33,161 nt of DNA, taken from the NCBI RefSeq assembly GCF_004310345.1, contig NZ_SISK01000017.1, positions 1 to 33,161 of the forward strand, in the 5' to 3' direction. This document shows, piece after piece, positions 1 through 8,353 of the stretch. The stretch comes from Paracoccus subflavus (GTDB taxonomy: Bacteria > Pseudomonadota > Alphaproteobacteria > Rhodobacterales > Rhodobacteraceae). Position 1 is the stretch's first letter. Every line of letters begins with the position of its first letter. Under the pieces are notes generated by a model. That model saw only the letters and a list, made by a program, of their open reading frames with translations. It made no database searches and was not told where the DNA came from. Made by a program: the position numbers and the translations under genes.

Positions 1-43
1 GCCGTTCAAACTGCGCGTCGCTTAACCAGAACTCCGAAGCCAT
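1..43 (-). CDS. IS5-family transposase, N-terminal 14 residues (cut by window edge)
   Basis: Reading left from the ATG at 43 gives MASEFWLSDAQFER. I recognise this as the start of IS5-family (IS427-like group) transposases, which begin with a 'FWLSDAQ' segment before the first catalytic region. GGAGGA sits 7 bases upstream of the ATG. The rest of the protein, including the DDE catalytic residues, is outside the window, so it cannot be judged whether the transposase is intact. Confidence 0.75.
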   Translation of the reverse strand, partial: MASEFWLSDAQFER

Positions 44-117
44 GTCCGTCCTCCTGCTTCAAACCGCAGGGAATCACACTTCGGCCCAGCGGGGAATCCC
101 GTTTATGGGTCCAGACA
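1..117 (-). mobile_element. End of an IS5-family insertion sequence (partial)
   Basis: The element enters from the left edge and reads leftwards. Its terminus lies next to the glnE stop codon at about 117-121. From that terminus there are about 74 bases, then a strong ribosome binding site (AGGAGGA, reverse strand, about 50-56) and the transposase start codon at 43. This short untranslated leader is usual for IS5-type elements. The sequence at the junction is CTAG, a target some IS5-family members prefer. Only one end is visible, so the inverted repeat and target duplication cannot be confirmed. Confidence 0.7.
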
Positions 118-2937
118 CTAGCCTTCGGCCTGGGCGATGCCAGTCTCGACTGGCAGGGCCGCGTCGATCAGCGCGGCGGCGGCGGCGCAGTGATCGCGCA
201 GTCGGCTGGCCAGATCGGCGATCGAGGCAACGCCGCTTTCGCGGAGCAGGAAATCCTGTCCGCCCAGGCCGATATGGTCCATGTCCAGGGGTTTGGCCGT
301 CAGCAACCGCCCCGATGCATGCAGACGCCACAGGAACCGCCAGGTCGATGCAAGCCTGTCGGCATCGGCGGCGGCCATCAGCCCGGCGCGACGCCCCGCG
401 CGAAGCTGCGCCAGGGTGCCCCGCGCCGGATCGCCCGCGCGCAGCGCCAGGGATTGCGCCAGCAGGTCGATGTCCTGCAAGCGGCCGGGGCCGATCTTGG
501 CCTCCCATGCGCCGTCCATGGGTCTTGCCGCAAAGATGCGCTCGCGCATGTCGGCCAGATCGGGCATGACCCGCTGGTCGGACCCCCTTTCGCGCAGAAC
601 CTCCAGCCGCAGGGCCTCGACCTCGTTGCCCAGCGCCTCGGCCTCCTGTCCCGCCGTGGCCACGACCCGCGCGCGTGTCAGGGCCAGATGCTCCCAGGTC
701 CAGGCCTCGGCCATCTGATAGCTGCGAAAGCTCTCGATGGCGGTGGCAACCGGCCCCTGACGGCCCGAGGGACGCAGCCGCATGTCCACCTCGTAAAGCC
801 GCCCCTCGGCGGTCAGGGCCGAAATGGCGGTGATCACCGCCTGGGTCAGACGGGCGTAATAGGGTCGCGCGGCCAACGGACGCGGCCCGTCCGATCCCTC
901 GGTATCTCCTGCGTCATAGATCACGATCAGATCGAGATCCGACCCTGCATTCAAGCTTCGCGCACCCAGCGAGCCCATGGCCAACACCACGGCCCCCCGG
1001 CCCGGCGGGACGCCGTGCTTGCGTGCGAAATCGGCGGCGACGACCGGAAACAGCGCCGCAAGGGCGGCATCGGCCAGATCGGCATATTGCACGCCCGCCT
1101 CGTCGGCGTCGATCAGGCCGCGCAGGTGATGGACGCCGATGCGGAAATGCCATTCGTGCGCCCACCGGCGGATGGCGTCCAGCGCGGCCTCGTAACCGCC
1201 GCCCGGTTCGGTCAGGGCGGTTTGCAGAATCCGGTCGGCCTCGGCGCGCAGGCCCTGCGCGCCCGGCCAGGGCGAAAAGAACGTGCCGCCCAGAACCGCA
1301 TCCAGCACGACCGGATGCCGGGTCAGATAGGCGGCAAGGCCCGGCGCGCTGCCGCAGATATCCGCCAGCAGGTCAACCAGTTGGGGATTGGCCTCGAACA
1401 GTGAGAAGATCTGCACACCCGCAGGCAGGCCGGACAGAAAGCCGTCGAACCGGCTCAGGGCCTCGGTCGGGTGGCCGGTCCTGGCCAGGCGGGACAGAAG
1501 CTCGGGTTCCACCCGTTTGAAGATCTGCCGGGCGCGTGCCGACCGCAGCGCCGGATAGGTTTGCCAACGGTCGATGATCGCCTGGGATTCAGGGGAAATC
1601 GGGGGACGTTGACGCGCCTCGCCGGGTGCAAAAAATGACTCGGTCAGGTCATGGACATGATCCAGGCGCTGGCGCAGGCGCGCGCACCAGCCTTCGGCAT
1701 CGTTCTGGCCCATCATGGCAGCGATCACCGACACCCCCGCCGCATCCTTGGGAACGCGGTGGGTCTGGGTATCACCCACCATCTGGATACGATGTTCGAT
1801 GTCGCGATGTTCGCGGTAATGGCCGATCAGTTCGGCCGCCACATCCGCAGGAAGCCAGCCCCTGTCCGCCAGCGCGGCCAGCCCGCCGACCGTGTCGCGC
1901 TGGCGCAGACCGGGATCGCGTCCCCCGGCGATCAACTGGCGGGTCTGGGTAAAGAATTCGATCTCCCGGATGCCGCCCCGGCCCAGCTTGAGGTCGTGGC
2001 CCGGAATTTCCAGCCGTCCGCCCAGGCCCTTGTGATCGCGGATGCGCAGGCGCATGTCATGGGCATCCTGGATCGCCGCAAAGTCCAGATGCTTGCGCCA
2101 CACAAAGGGCCGCATCTCGTGCAGAAAGCGTTCGCCCGCCGCAATGTCGCCCGCCGCCGCCCGCGCCTTGATGAAGGCGGCACGTTCCCAGGTCCGCCCT
2201 TCGGCCTCGTAATAGGCCAGTGCCGCAGCGGTCGAGATGCAGACCGGCGTGACTGCGGCATCCGGCCGCAGCCGCAGGTCGGTGCGAAAGACATAGCCGT
2301 GTTCCGTCACCTCGGACAGCATCGCGGCCATCTTGCGGGTGGCACGGATCAGCGCCGCCCGCGCGTCCTGCTGGTCGGCCTCGGCATAGGCGGTCTCATC
2401 GAACAGCACGATCAGGTCGATGTCCGAGCTGTAGTTCAGCTCGCGCGCGCCGCCCTTGCCCATCGCCAGGGCGAACAGCCCGCCCGCGTCCGCGCCGGTT
2501 TCGGGCAGCTTGCCGCGCCGCCGTTCCTGCGCCACATGGACCCGCAGGGCCAGATCGGCAGCACGGTCGGCCAGGTCGGACAGGGTGCCCGTGACCTGTT
2601 CCAGGGGCCAGACGCCCCCCAGATCGGCCAGGGCGGTTTGCAACGCGACCCGCCGCTTGGCCCGGCGCAGAGCCACGGCCAGATCCGCGGCGTCCAGTTC
2701 CGCCAAGCCTTGGGTTTCGCGGGCGACCACATCGTCGTGACCCAGCGCGCCGATCACCCAGCCGGCCTCTTTCTGCAACAGGCCCGCCAGATAAGGGCTG
2801 CATCCCGCAGCCCCGCCGATCAGGGCGGACAGGCGGGGATCGAGCGGCGGAAACAAAGACAGCGCATGGCGTGCCCGGTCGGGATCGGCCGGAATGGGAT
2901 GGCGGGTCATGCGGGCGGCAAAGTCCATGCGCGGCAT
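118..2937 (-). CDS. glnE: Bifunctional glutamine synthetase adenylyltransferase / adenylyl-removing enzyme
   Basis: GlnE attaches AMP to, and removes it from, glutamine synthetase, switching ammonia assimilation off and on in response to PII and glutamine. The 939 residues match the usual length (about 920-950). Two nucleotidyltransferase domains are visible. The N-terminal, deadenylylating one has GKGGARELNYSSDIDL at about residues 160-175. The C-terminal, adenylylating one has GSLGARSLNAGSDLDL at about 654-669. Each has the paired aspartates that bind metal. The ATG at 2937 was kept; in-frame ATGs at 2928 and 2910 are alternatives and none has a clear ribosome binding site. The stop codon TAG (118-120) falls exactly at the border of the IS5-type element. 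The last few residues may therefore differ from the original protein, but the C-terminal helical region appears present. It is divergent from bpt. Confidence 0.95.
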   Translation of the reverse strand: MPRMDFAARMTRHPIPADPDRARHALSLFPPLDPRLSALIGGAAGCSPYLAGLLQKEAGWVIGALGHDDVVARETQGLAELDAADLAVALRRAKRRVALQTALADLGGVWPLEQVTGTLSDLADRAADLALRVHVAQERRRGKLPETGADAGGLFALAMGKGGARELNYSSDIDLIVLFDETAYAEADQQDARAALIRATRKMAAMLSEVTEHGYVFRTDLRLRPDAAVTPVCISTAAALAYYEAEGRTWERAAFIKARAAAGDIAAGERFLHEMRPFVWRKHLDFAAIQDAHDMRLRIRDHKGLGGRLEIPGHDLKLGRGGIREIEFFTQTRQLIAGGRDPGLRQRDTVGGLAALADRGWLPADVAAELIGHYREHRDIEHRIQMVGDTQTHRVPKDAAGVSVIAAMMGQNDAEGWCARLRQRLDHVHDLTESFFAPGEARQRPPISPESQAIIDRWQTYPALRSARARQIFKRVEPELLSRLARTGHPTEALSRFDGFLSGLPAGVQIFSLFEANPQLVDLLADICGSAPGLAAYLTRHPVVLDAVLGGTFFSPWPGAQGLRAEADRILQTALTEPGGGYEAALDAIRRWAHEWHFRIGVHHLRGLIDADEAGVQYADLADAALAALFPVVAADFARKHGVPPGRGAVVLAMGSLGARSLNAGSDLDLIVIYDAGDTEGSDGPRPLAARPYYARLTQAVITAISALTAEGRLYEVDMRLRPSGRQGPVATAIESFRSYQMAEAWTWEHLALTRARVVATAGQEAEALGNEVEALRLEVLRERGSDQRVMPDLADMRERIFAARPMDGAWEAKIGPGRLQDIDLLAQSLALRAGDPARGTLAQLRAGRRAGLMAAADADRLASTWRFLWRLHASGRLLTAKPLDMDHIGLGGQDFLLRESGVASIADLASRLRDHCAAAAALIDAALPVETGIAQAEG

Positions 2938-3121
2938 GCTTAGTCAAAGCCCCTGCGCCGTCAACACAGCGCAAGATTGTCCTTAAGCTTAAACGCTTTC
3001 ACCGCTTGGCGCGTAGTCCATTCATTGCTAGGCTTTCGCACATCTTCACGGTTCGGCAGGCGGATCCATCTCGGCGAATGATCAGTTCTGACAAGACACT
3101 CCGCGACAAGGGCCGCTGCTG

Positions 3122-3961
3122 ATGCGCCATACCCTTCCCCATGCGCCCCAGTTCTATGTCACCGCGCCGCAGCCTTGCCCCTATCTGCACGGACGCGCGG
3201 AACGCAAGCTGTTCACGGCCCTGCACGGCGATGGCGCGGCCGATATGAACAACGCCCTTTCGCGCCAGGGATTCCGCCGGTCGCAGAACGTCCTGTACCG
3301 TCCCAGTTGCGAAAGCTGCGTGGCCTGCATGTCGGCGCGAATCCGGGTGGCCGATTTCCACCCTTCGCGTACCCAGCGCCGACTGCTGCGGCGCAATGCG
3401 GGGCTGCGGCGGCTTGCCACCAGCGCCTGGGCGACCGAGGAACAGTTCGACCTGTTCCGGCGATACCTGGACAGCCGCCATGCCGATGGCGGAATGGCCG
3501 ACATGGACATCTTCGAATTCGCCGCGATGATCGAGGAAACGCCCGTGAAGACGCGGGTGATCGAATACCGCTGCAATGCGGACCGGCCCGAACGGCTGGC
3601 GCCAGGCGACGACTTTCTGGCCGCGGTCTGCCTGACGGATGTGCTGGATGACGGTCTCAGCCTGGTCTACAGCTTCTATCACCCGATCCTTCAGGCGGCG
3701 AGCCTGGGGACATATCTGATCCTCGACCATATCGAGATCGCGCGGGCCGCCAAGCTGCCCTATATCTATCTGGGCTATTGGGTGCCCGGCAGCCGCAAGA
3801 TGGATTACAAGGCACGCTTTTCGGCGCTGGAAATCTACAAGGGTGGGGTCTGGCAGAATATCGGCGATCCGCAGGCTCATTCGAACGAAGCCCACCCCCT
3901 CTCGGTCGATCCCATTGTCGAACAGGTGGCGCGGATCGCCCTGCCCCATGTCAGCCGCTGA
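3122..3961 (+). CDS. bpt: Leucyl/phenylalanyl-type aminoacyl-tRNA-protein transferase (Bpt, arginyltransferase family)
   Basis: This enzyme moves leucine from Leu-tRNA to proteins that begin with Asp or Glu, marking them for ClpAP/ClpS degradation by the N-end rule. The 279 residues fit the bacterial Bpt/Ate family. Recognisable features are the N-terminal [13 protein letters not shown] segment (about residues 20-32) and the cysteine cluster [12 protein letters not shown] at about 61-72. The C-terminal part has [17 protein letters not shown], typical of the family's GNAT-like domain. The start ATG lies just after a purine-rich stretch (aagggccgctgctg). It is divergent from glnE with a 184-base gap holding both promoters. 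A separate ilv unit follows after 142 bases. Confidence 0.92.
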   Translation: MRHTLPHAPQFYVTAPQPCPYLHGRAERKLFTALHGDGAADMNNALSRQGFRRSQNVLYRPSCESCVACMSARIRVADFHPSRTQRRLLRRNAGLRRLATSAWATEEQFDLFRRYLDSRHADGGMADMDIFEFAAMIEETPVKTRVIEYRCNADRPERLAPGDDFLAAVCLTDVLDDGLSLVYSFYHPILQAASLGTYLILDHIEIARAAKLPYIYLGYWVPGSRKMDYKARFSALEIYKGGVWQNIGDPQAHSNEAHPLSVDPIVEQVARIALPHVSR

Positions 3962-4021
3962 CAGGACGAAAGAAAATTACAAAATTTGCGCGCTCTGCGT
4001 CATTTTATCCGCTTCAGGCCA

Positions 4022-4050
4022 TTGACCCCGCCTTATGGCGTCCATAGTTT
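4022..4050 (+). promoter_or_regulatory. Candidate sigma-70 promoter for ilvBN
   Basis: TTGACC (4022-4027) is followed after 17 bases by TAGTTT (4045-4050). These fit the -35 and -10 boxes of a housekeeping promoter with ideal spacing, about 54 bases before the ilvB start. This was seen by eye and has no experimental support. Confidence 0.45.
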
Positions 4051-4052
4051 GC

Positions 4053-4085
4053 GCCGACTCGCCGGCAGGTGCCGGTGTCGTCGGC
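4053..4085 (+). promoter_or_regulatory. Nested hairpin in the ilvB leader
   Basis: GCCGAC (4053-4058) pairs with GTCGGC (4080-4085). Inside it GCCGGC (4061-4066) pairs with GCCGGT (4071-4076) around a 4-base loop. The structure ends 6 bases before the ilvB ribosome binding site (GGAGG, 4092-4096), so it could affect translation start. No run of T follows, so it is not a classic attenuator terminator. No leader peptide rich in Ile, Leu or Val codons was seen. Confidence 0.4.
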
Positions 4086-4103
4086 CCTGATGGAGGAAAT
4101 GCG

Positions 4104-5858
4104 ATGTCCCGAACGATGACGGGTGCAAGAATGGTTGTCGAAGCCCTGCGCGATCAGGGCGTTGACACGGTATTCGGCTATCCGGGCGGGGCGGTGCTTC
4201 CCATCTATGACGAACTGTTCCAGCAGAACGACATCACCCATGTTCTGGTCCGCCACGAACAGGGTGCGGTGCACATGGCCGAGGGCTATGCCCGGTCCAC
4301 CGGCAAGCCGGGGGTCGTGCTGGTCACGTCTGGTCCGGGGGCCACGAATGCCGTTACCGGACTGACGGACGCGCTGCTGGATTCAATCCCGCTGATCGTG
4401 CTGTCGGGCCAGGTTCCGACCTTCATGATCGGCACCGACGGGTTCCAGGAGGCCGACACCGTCGGCATCACCCGGCCCTGCACCAAGCACAACTGGCTGG
4501 TCAAGGACACCGAACGGCTGGCGGAAACGATCCACAAGGCGTTCCAGGTCGCCACCTCGGGGCGGCCGGGGCCGGTTCTGGTCGATATTCCGAAGGATGT
4601 GCAATTCGCGACCGGCACCTATGTCGGGCCGAAGCAGATCGAGCCTGCGCGCTATCAGCCGGTGCGCAAGGGCGACCTGAATGCCATCACCCGCCTGGTC
4701 GAACTGATCGAGGGGGCGGAACGTCCGATCCTGTACACCGGCGGTGGCGTCATCAATTCCGGGCCGGACGCCAGCCGGCTTTTGCGCGAACTGGCCGACG
4801 CGACGGGCTTTCCCGTCACCTCGACCCTGATGGGGCTGGGGGCCTATCCGGCCTCGGGCAGGAACTGGCTGGGAATGCTGGGAATGCACGGGTTGTACGA
4901 GGCAAACCTGGCGATGCACGGCTGCGATCTGATGATCAATATCGGCGCCCGCTTCGACGACCGCATCACCGGGCGGGTGGCCGATTTCAGCCCGCAATCG
5001 GTCAAGGCCCATATCGACATCGACCCCTCCAGCATCAACAAGGTGATCCATGTGGACATTCCCATCGTCGGCGACGTGGGCAGTGTTCTGGACGATCTTC
5101 TGAAGGTCTGGACATCGCGCGGCCGCAAGGTCAACAGCGCGGCCCTGAGCAAGTGGTGGCAGCAGATCGAGGGATGGAAGGCCAAGGATTGCCTTGCCTA
5201 TCGGAACAGCGACACGGTCATCAAGCCGCAATACGCGCTAGAACGACTGGAGGCGCTGACCAAGGGCCGCGACCGCTATATCGCGACCGAGGTCGGCCAG
5301 CACCAGATGTGGGCAGCACAATACCTGCACTTCGATCAGCCGAATCGCTGGATGACCTCGGGCGGACTGGGGACGATGGGTTACGGTCTGCCGGCCAGCA
5401 TCGGCGTGCAGATGGCCCATCCCGACGCGCTTGTGATAAACGTCGCGGGCGATGCCAGTTGGCTGATGAACATGCAGGAAATGGGCACCGCGGTGCAGTT
5501 CCGCCTGCCGGTCAAGCAGTTCATCCTGAACAACGAACGCCTTGGCATGGTCCGCCAGTGGCAGCAATTGCTGCATGGCGAACGCTACAGCCAAAGCTGG
5601 TCCGATAGCCTGCCCGATTTCGTCAAGCTGGCCGAAGCCTTTGGCTGCAAGGGTGCGCTGGTCAGGGATCCCAAGGATCTGGATGCGGCGATCCAGCAAA
5701 TGCTGGATTACGACGGCCCGTTCATCCTGGATGTCCTGGTCGAGAAGCACGAGAACTGTTTCCCCATGATTCCCTCGGGCAAGCCGCATAACGAGATGCT
5801 GCTGGGCGAGGCGGCGACCTTCGGGGTGATCGAATCGGAAGGCGCCGTGCTGGTGTGA
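4104..5858 (+). CDS. ilvB: Acetolactate synthase (acetohydroxyacid synthase), large catalytic subunit
   Basis: This subunit catalyses the first common step of branched-chain amino-acid synthesis: condensation of two pyruvates, or pyruvate with 2-oxobutyrate, using thiamine diphosphate and bound FAD. The start at 4104 was chosen because GGAGG lies 7 bases upstream; an ATG at 4035 would add 23 unlikely residues. The 584-residue product has [14 protein letters not shown] near residue 25 and the catalytic glutamate E52 in [14 protein letters not shown]. The thiamine diphosphate motif runs from GDAS (about 449) to N476-N477, and [11 protein letters not shown] lies in front of it. The small subunit gene follows after 63 bases, so the two are very likely co-transcribed. 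Confidence 0.95.
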   Translation: MSRTMTGARMVVEALRDQGVDTVFGYPGGAVLPIYDELFQQNDITHVLVRHEQGAVHMAEGYARSTGKPGVVLVTSGPGATNAVTGLTDALLDSIPLIVLSGQVPTFMIGTDGFQEADTVGITRPCTKHNWLVKDTERLAETIHKAFQVATSGRPGPVLVDIPKDVQFATGTYVGPKQIEPARYQPVRKGDLNAITRLVELIEGAERPILYTGGGVINSGPDASRLLRELADATGFPVTSTLMGLGAYPASGRNWLGMLGMHGLYEANLAMHGCDLMINIGARFDDRITGRVADFSPQSVKAHIDIDPSSINKVIHVDIPIVGDVGSVLDDLLKVWTSRGRKVNSAALSKWWQQIEGWKAKDCLAYRNSDTVIKPQYALERLEALTKGRDRYIATEVGQHQMWAAQYLHFDQPNRWMTSGGLGTMGYGLPASIGVQMAHPDALVINVAGDASWLMNMQEMGTAVQFRLPVKQFILNNERLGMVRQWQQLLHGERYSQSWSDSLPDFVKLAEAFGCKGALVRDPKDLDAAIQQMLDYDGPFILDVLVEKHENCFPMIPSGKPHNEMLLGEAATFGVIESEGAVLV

Positions 5859-5864
5859 CCGCCA

Positions 5865-5913
5865 GTGGGGGCGCTGCCCCCACGCCTCCCGGAATATTTA
5901 TGCCAAGATGAAG
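5865..5913 (+). repeat. Dispersed Rhodobacteraceae-type intergenic repeat between ilvB and ilvN
   Basis: The element has two parts. The first is a perfect hairpin, GTGGGGGC-GCT-GCCCCCAC (5865-5883). The second is a conserved tail, CTCCCGGAATATTTATGCC then AAGATGAAG (about 5886-5913). From memory, G-rich hairpins followed by 'CCCGGGATATTT...AAGATGAAG' are scattered between genes in Rhodobacter and Paracoccus genomes. A second, partial copy in inverted orientation is at 17941-17963. The tail lies directly before the ilvN start and could lend it part of its ribosome binding region. Confidence 0.6.
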
Positions 5914-5921
5914 GCGGAACC

Positions 5922-6482
5922 ATGAATGCTCTGAACCTCCAGAAAGGTGCCTCCAGCCATTCGGCGTATGACCTGCGCGATCCGAACGGCCAGATCGAGG
6001 AAACCCACACCCTTGCCGTGCTGGTCGAGAACGAGCCAGGGGTGCTGGCCCGCGTGATCGGGCTGTTTTCCGGGCGGGGTTACAACATCGACAGCCTGAC
6101 CGTGGCCGAGGTGGATCACACCGGCCACCGGTCGCGCATCACCCTGGTCACGCGCGGCACGCCCGCCGTCATTGCCCAGGTCAAGACGCAGCTTGGCCGG
6201 ATCGTGCCGGTTCACGAGGTTCACGACCTGACGGTCGAAGGGCCGGCGGTGGAACGGGAACTGGGGCTGTTCAAGGTGCACGGCCAAGGCGAAAAGCGTG
6301 TCGAGGCACTGCGCATTGCCGAAATCTTTCGCGCCAATGTGGTCGATTCGACGCTGGAAAGCTTTGTCTTCGAACTGGTGGGCACACCGTCAAAGCTGGA
6401 TGCATTCGCCGATCTCATGCGACCGCTGGGCCTAGGCGAATTGGCCCGGACAGGAGTGGCGGCCCTATCCCGGGGCACGTGA
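5922..6482 (+). CDS. ilvN: Acetolactate synthase, small regulatory subunit
   Basis: This subunit stimulates the large subunit and confers feedback inhibition by valine. The start at 5922 (MNALNLQKG) is preceded by AAGGCGG; an in-frame ATG at 5865 would read through the intergenic repeat. The 186-residue product has an N-terminal ACT domain with THTLAVLVENEPGVLARV and FSGRGYNIDSLTV (about residues 28-60). The second domain has the usual VVDSTLESFVFELVG region (about 140-155). It is the last gene of the ilv pair; the next gene converges from the other strand only 6 bases away. Confidence 0.93.
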   Translation: MNALNLQKGASSHSAYDLRDPNGQIEETHTLAVLVENEPGVLARVIGLFSGRGYNIDSLTVAEVDHTGHRSRITLVTRGTPAVIAQVKTQLGRIVPVHEVHDLTVEGPAVERELGLFKVHGQGEKRVEALRIAEIFRANVVDSTLESFVFELVGTPSKLDAFADLMRPLGLGELARTGVAALSRGT

Positions 6483-6488
6483 GCGCAG

Positions 6489-6836
6489 TCAACCGGCGAC
6501 GGCGACCTGTGGCTCGGCGTCGTCGTGGGATCGGCAGCGCGTCTCGACCGCAGGATTAGAGGCGACCAGGCGCAGGCCAGGCTCGGCCGGGGTAGAGGTG
6601 CGCAGCAGGTCAGGAAGATGGGCGTATTCCCGTTCAGAAATCAGGGCAACGCGCCGGGCATGGCGCAATTGTCCGGCCATTTCGCTGTCCAGTTCGACCA
6701 GATCGCCAGGTTGGGGCCAGTTGGCCGGGTTGGTCAGGTTTTCCCGCCCCTGCAGATAGGCAAGCGCGGCGTGATCCTCACACCAGATGACCGCCTTTTC
6801 GCGGTCTGCACTGCTCCAAACGATGACGCCGATCAT
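6489..6836 (-). CDS. Conserved hypothetical protein, possibly with a cold-shock-like OB fold
   Basis: A 115-residue soluble protein. The start ATG at 6836 was preferred over the one at 6842 because GGAG then sits 6 bases upstream. The opening MIGVIVWSS followed by KAVIWCEDHAALAYLQG, then PGDLVELDSE and LRHARRVALI, has a strand order resembling a divergent cold-shock domain. The nucleic-acid-binding motifs of true Csp proteins are absent, so the resemblance is only suggestive. I recall similar unnamed proteins in Rhodobacterales but do not know their function. The gene is convergent with ilvN and is preceded by an AT-rich 303-base gap that must hold its promoter. Confidence 0.65.
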   Translation of the reverse strand: MIGVIVWSSADREKAVIWCEDHAALAYLQGRENLTNPANWPQPGDLVELDSEMAGQLRHARRVALISEREYAHLPDLLRTSTPAEPGLRLVASNPAVETRCRSHDDAEPQVAVAG

Positions 6837-7139
6837 TCCCATCTCCAGTCGGAGGCCTTGCCAGGCAACTTCATCCCATATCGTCAGCTTTGCAGCATAT
6901 GTATGTGTTTAACGTGACGAAAGCAAAATTCCGCCGACAGGGATTCTTTTTTCGGAACTTTTCCAAAAGCGCATCTGCGCATGCAGCAAGATTGTCTGTG
7001 AAATTTCACATTGCCCTGAAAAGACTGGGATTTTTTTGAGGGAAGAACTATTTTCTCTTTTTGTACCCACTGCCTTTCGACCAATCAGATTGTTCATCTG
7101 TTGCAAATTTATTACACGCGCCGGAATGGAAAGGGGGGA
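6837..7139. other. AT-rich intergenic region without a supported gene
   Basis: This gap separates the start of the hypothetical gene on its left from the end of the M48 protease gene on its right. Base composition differs sharply from the neighbours: 25 of 60 bases are G or C in 6901-6960. It contains a perfect 14-base palindrome at 6997-7010, short inverted repeats such as GCGCATCTGCGC (6969-6980), and T-runs. Short reverse-strand open frames of about 65 codons exist but lack ribosome binding sites and coding character. It probably holds the promoter and control region of the left gene; a small RNA cannot be excluded. Confidence 0.5.
6997..7010. promoter_or_regulatory. 14-base perfect palindrome, candidate operator
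   Basis: TGTGAAATTTCACA is self-complementary over all 14 bases. Its half-sites TGTGA/TCACA are those of CRP-type sites but are 4 bases apart rather than 6, so binding by a CRP/FNR protein is doubtful. It lies about 160 bases upstream of the reverse-strand gene starting at 6836. It is seen in sequence; its role is unknown. Confidence 0.4.
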
Positions 7140-7904
7140 TCAGCGGAAACGGCCGCTCTGCACGTCGCCGACCGCTTGGCGCACCTGAGCCAGTCGGGCA
7201 GCGCGCGACGGGTGCGTTCCAAGGATATGGTCGCCAGGATCCGGAATACGCTCGAAGAATCGCGACCCGTTGATGGGATCGAAGCCCGCATTCAACGTCA
7301 TGATCGCCCCCAGGTAATCGGCCTCCAGTTCCCAGTCTCGGGAATAATAGCGCGACCCGACCGAAGCGCCGATCCGCTGCGCGGCCTCGATTGCATCGGG
7401 ATTGTTTCCGTAAACCGACGCGATGCTGCCCAGAATCACGGCCCCCGCCGCCGCCGCACCCGCCTTGTAGTCCAGGTGATTCAGCACGTGATGCGATGCC
7501 TCGTGGCCCACGACAAAGGCGATCTCGTCGCTGTTGCGGGCCTGTGCGATCAGCGAAAGCGTAAAGCCGATGATGGGCCGCCCCGTCGAATCGGTCGTCT
7601 GGAACGCGTTTGCCTCGACCCCCGGGCGGTCATCGACAACGAACTGGAAATCGCAGTTGATGGGCCGGGTGCGCCGTTGCAGGCAATCGCGTTCGACTGC
7701 GGGCTCCATCCTGCGCATGACCGACACGAACATCCGGGCCGCCGATTGCGGGCTTCCGTCGTTCGTCAGCACGGGGGCCAGTGCCGGGGCGGCGGCAGGC
7801 CTGCCATAGGGACCGGTCGGCGTCGGCGCCTGCTGGACCGGCAGGGGCGCGCAGGCCGCCAAGCCCAGAAGAATCGCAGCCATACCCGCCAATGCGTGCT
7901 TCAT
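7140..7904 (-). CDS. M48-family metalloprotease, lipoprotein
   Basis: A zinc peptidase predicted to act at the cell envelope. The start at 7904 gives a clear lipoprotein signal peptide, MKHALAGMAAILLGLAAC, with lipobox LAAC and lipidated Cys18; GGGACAGG precedes the ATG. The mature part has the zinc motif HEASH (H134, E135, H138) and the third ligand region WELEAD (E192), followed by the THPSRAARLAQV motif common to M48 proteins. At 254 residues it is a minimal M48 domain without TPR repeats, in contrast to BepA. A role in envelope protein quality control is inferred. It is divergent from the 79-residue protein gene, with a 151-base shared promoter region. Confidence 0.88.
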   Translation of the reverse strand: MKHALAGMAAILLGLAACAPLPVQQAPTPTGPYGRPAAAPALAPVLTNDGSPQSAARMFVSVMRRMEPAVERDCLQRRTRPINCDFQFVVDDRPGVEANAFQTTDSTGRPIIGFTLSLIAQARNSDEIAFVVGHEASHHVLNHLDYKAGAAAAGAVILGSIASVYGNNPDAIEAAQRIGASVGSRYYSRDWELEADYLGAIMTLNAGFDPINGSRFFERIPDPGDHILGTHPSRAARLAQVRQAVGDVQSGRFR

Positions 7905-8055
7905 CGCCTGTCCCTTGCCGATGCCGCACCCTGCCTGTGACGCGGTCGTTGCCTTTGGCCGCGATCTTATCGCTTTGGCGAAAGCCGTGCAAACCCCGCG
8001 GCTTGCCCCCAGCCTTACATCACGCGAATGTCGATTGGCACAAAGGAGCTTGGCG

Positions 8056-8295
8056 ATGTTCACCATCGAGCACGATTTCGACGCCACCGTCATCACCCTG
8101 ATCGACGAGGCCGATCCGGACACCGGTCCCCTGAACGAGGATGTGGTGATCCTGTCCTTCGACGACCGCGTGGTTCTGGAACAGGTCGGTCCCGACGATC
8201 AGGTGATGCGCGTCACTCTGTCCATGCATCAGTTGACCGAACTGCGCCTTGCGCTGAACCTGCCCGAAGGAAACTACCGCATCGAACGGGGCTGA
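8056..8295 (+). CDS. Small conserved hypothetical protein (79 residues)
   Basis: The start ATG is supported by AAAGGAG at 8042-8048. The product is acidic and appears to be mostly beta strand (MFTIEHDFDATVITLIDE, then VVILSFDDRVVLEQV), ending in a helix (MHQLTELRLALNLPEG). There is no signal peptide or membrane segment. I do not recognise the family. It is followed after 58 bases by the nitroreductase gene in the same direction, so the two may share a transcript. Confidence 0.7.
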   Translation: MFTIEHDFDATVITLIDEADPDTGPLNEDVVILSFDDRVVLEQVGPDDQVMRVTLSMHQLTELRLALNLPEGNYRIERG

Positions 8296-8353
8296 CCTGT
8301 GGCCTTGCGATGCAGGGCGGTTTGCGAAAGAACGGGGCGCAAAGGAGAATGGC

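Noticed and set aside
1651..2943. Long open frame (430 codons) antisense to glnE
   Set aside because: It mirrors the G/C-rich third positions of glnE, has no recognised family and no ribosome binding site.
6997..7010. CRP binding site
   Set aside because: The half-sites match but the spacing is 4 bases instead of 6, so I kept it only as an unassigned palindrome.
6884..7106. Small reverse-strand open frames (about 65 codons) in the AT-rich gap
   Set aside because: They overlap each other in different frames, lack ribosome binding sites, and show no coding pattern or known family.
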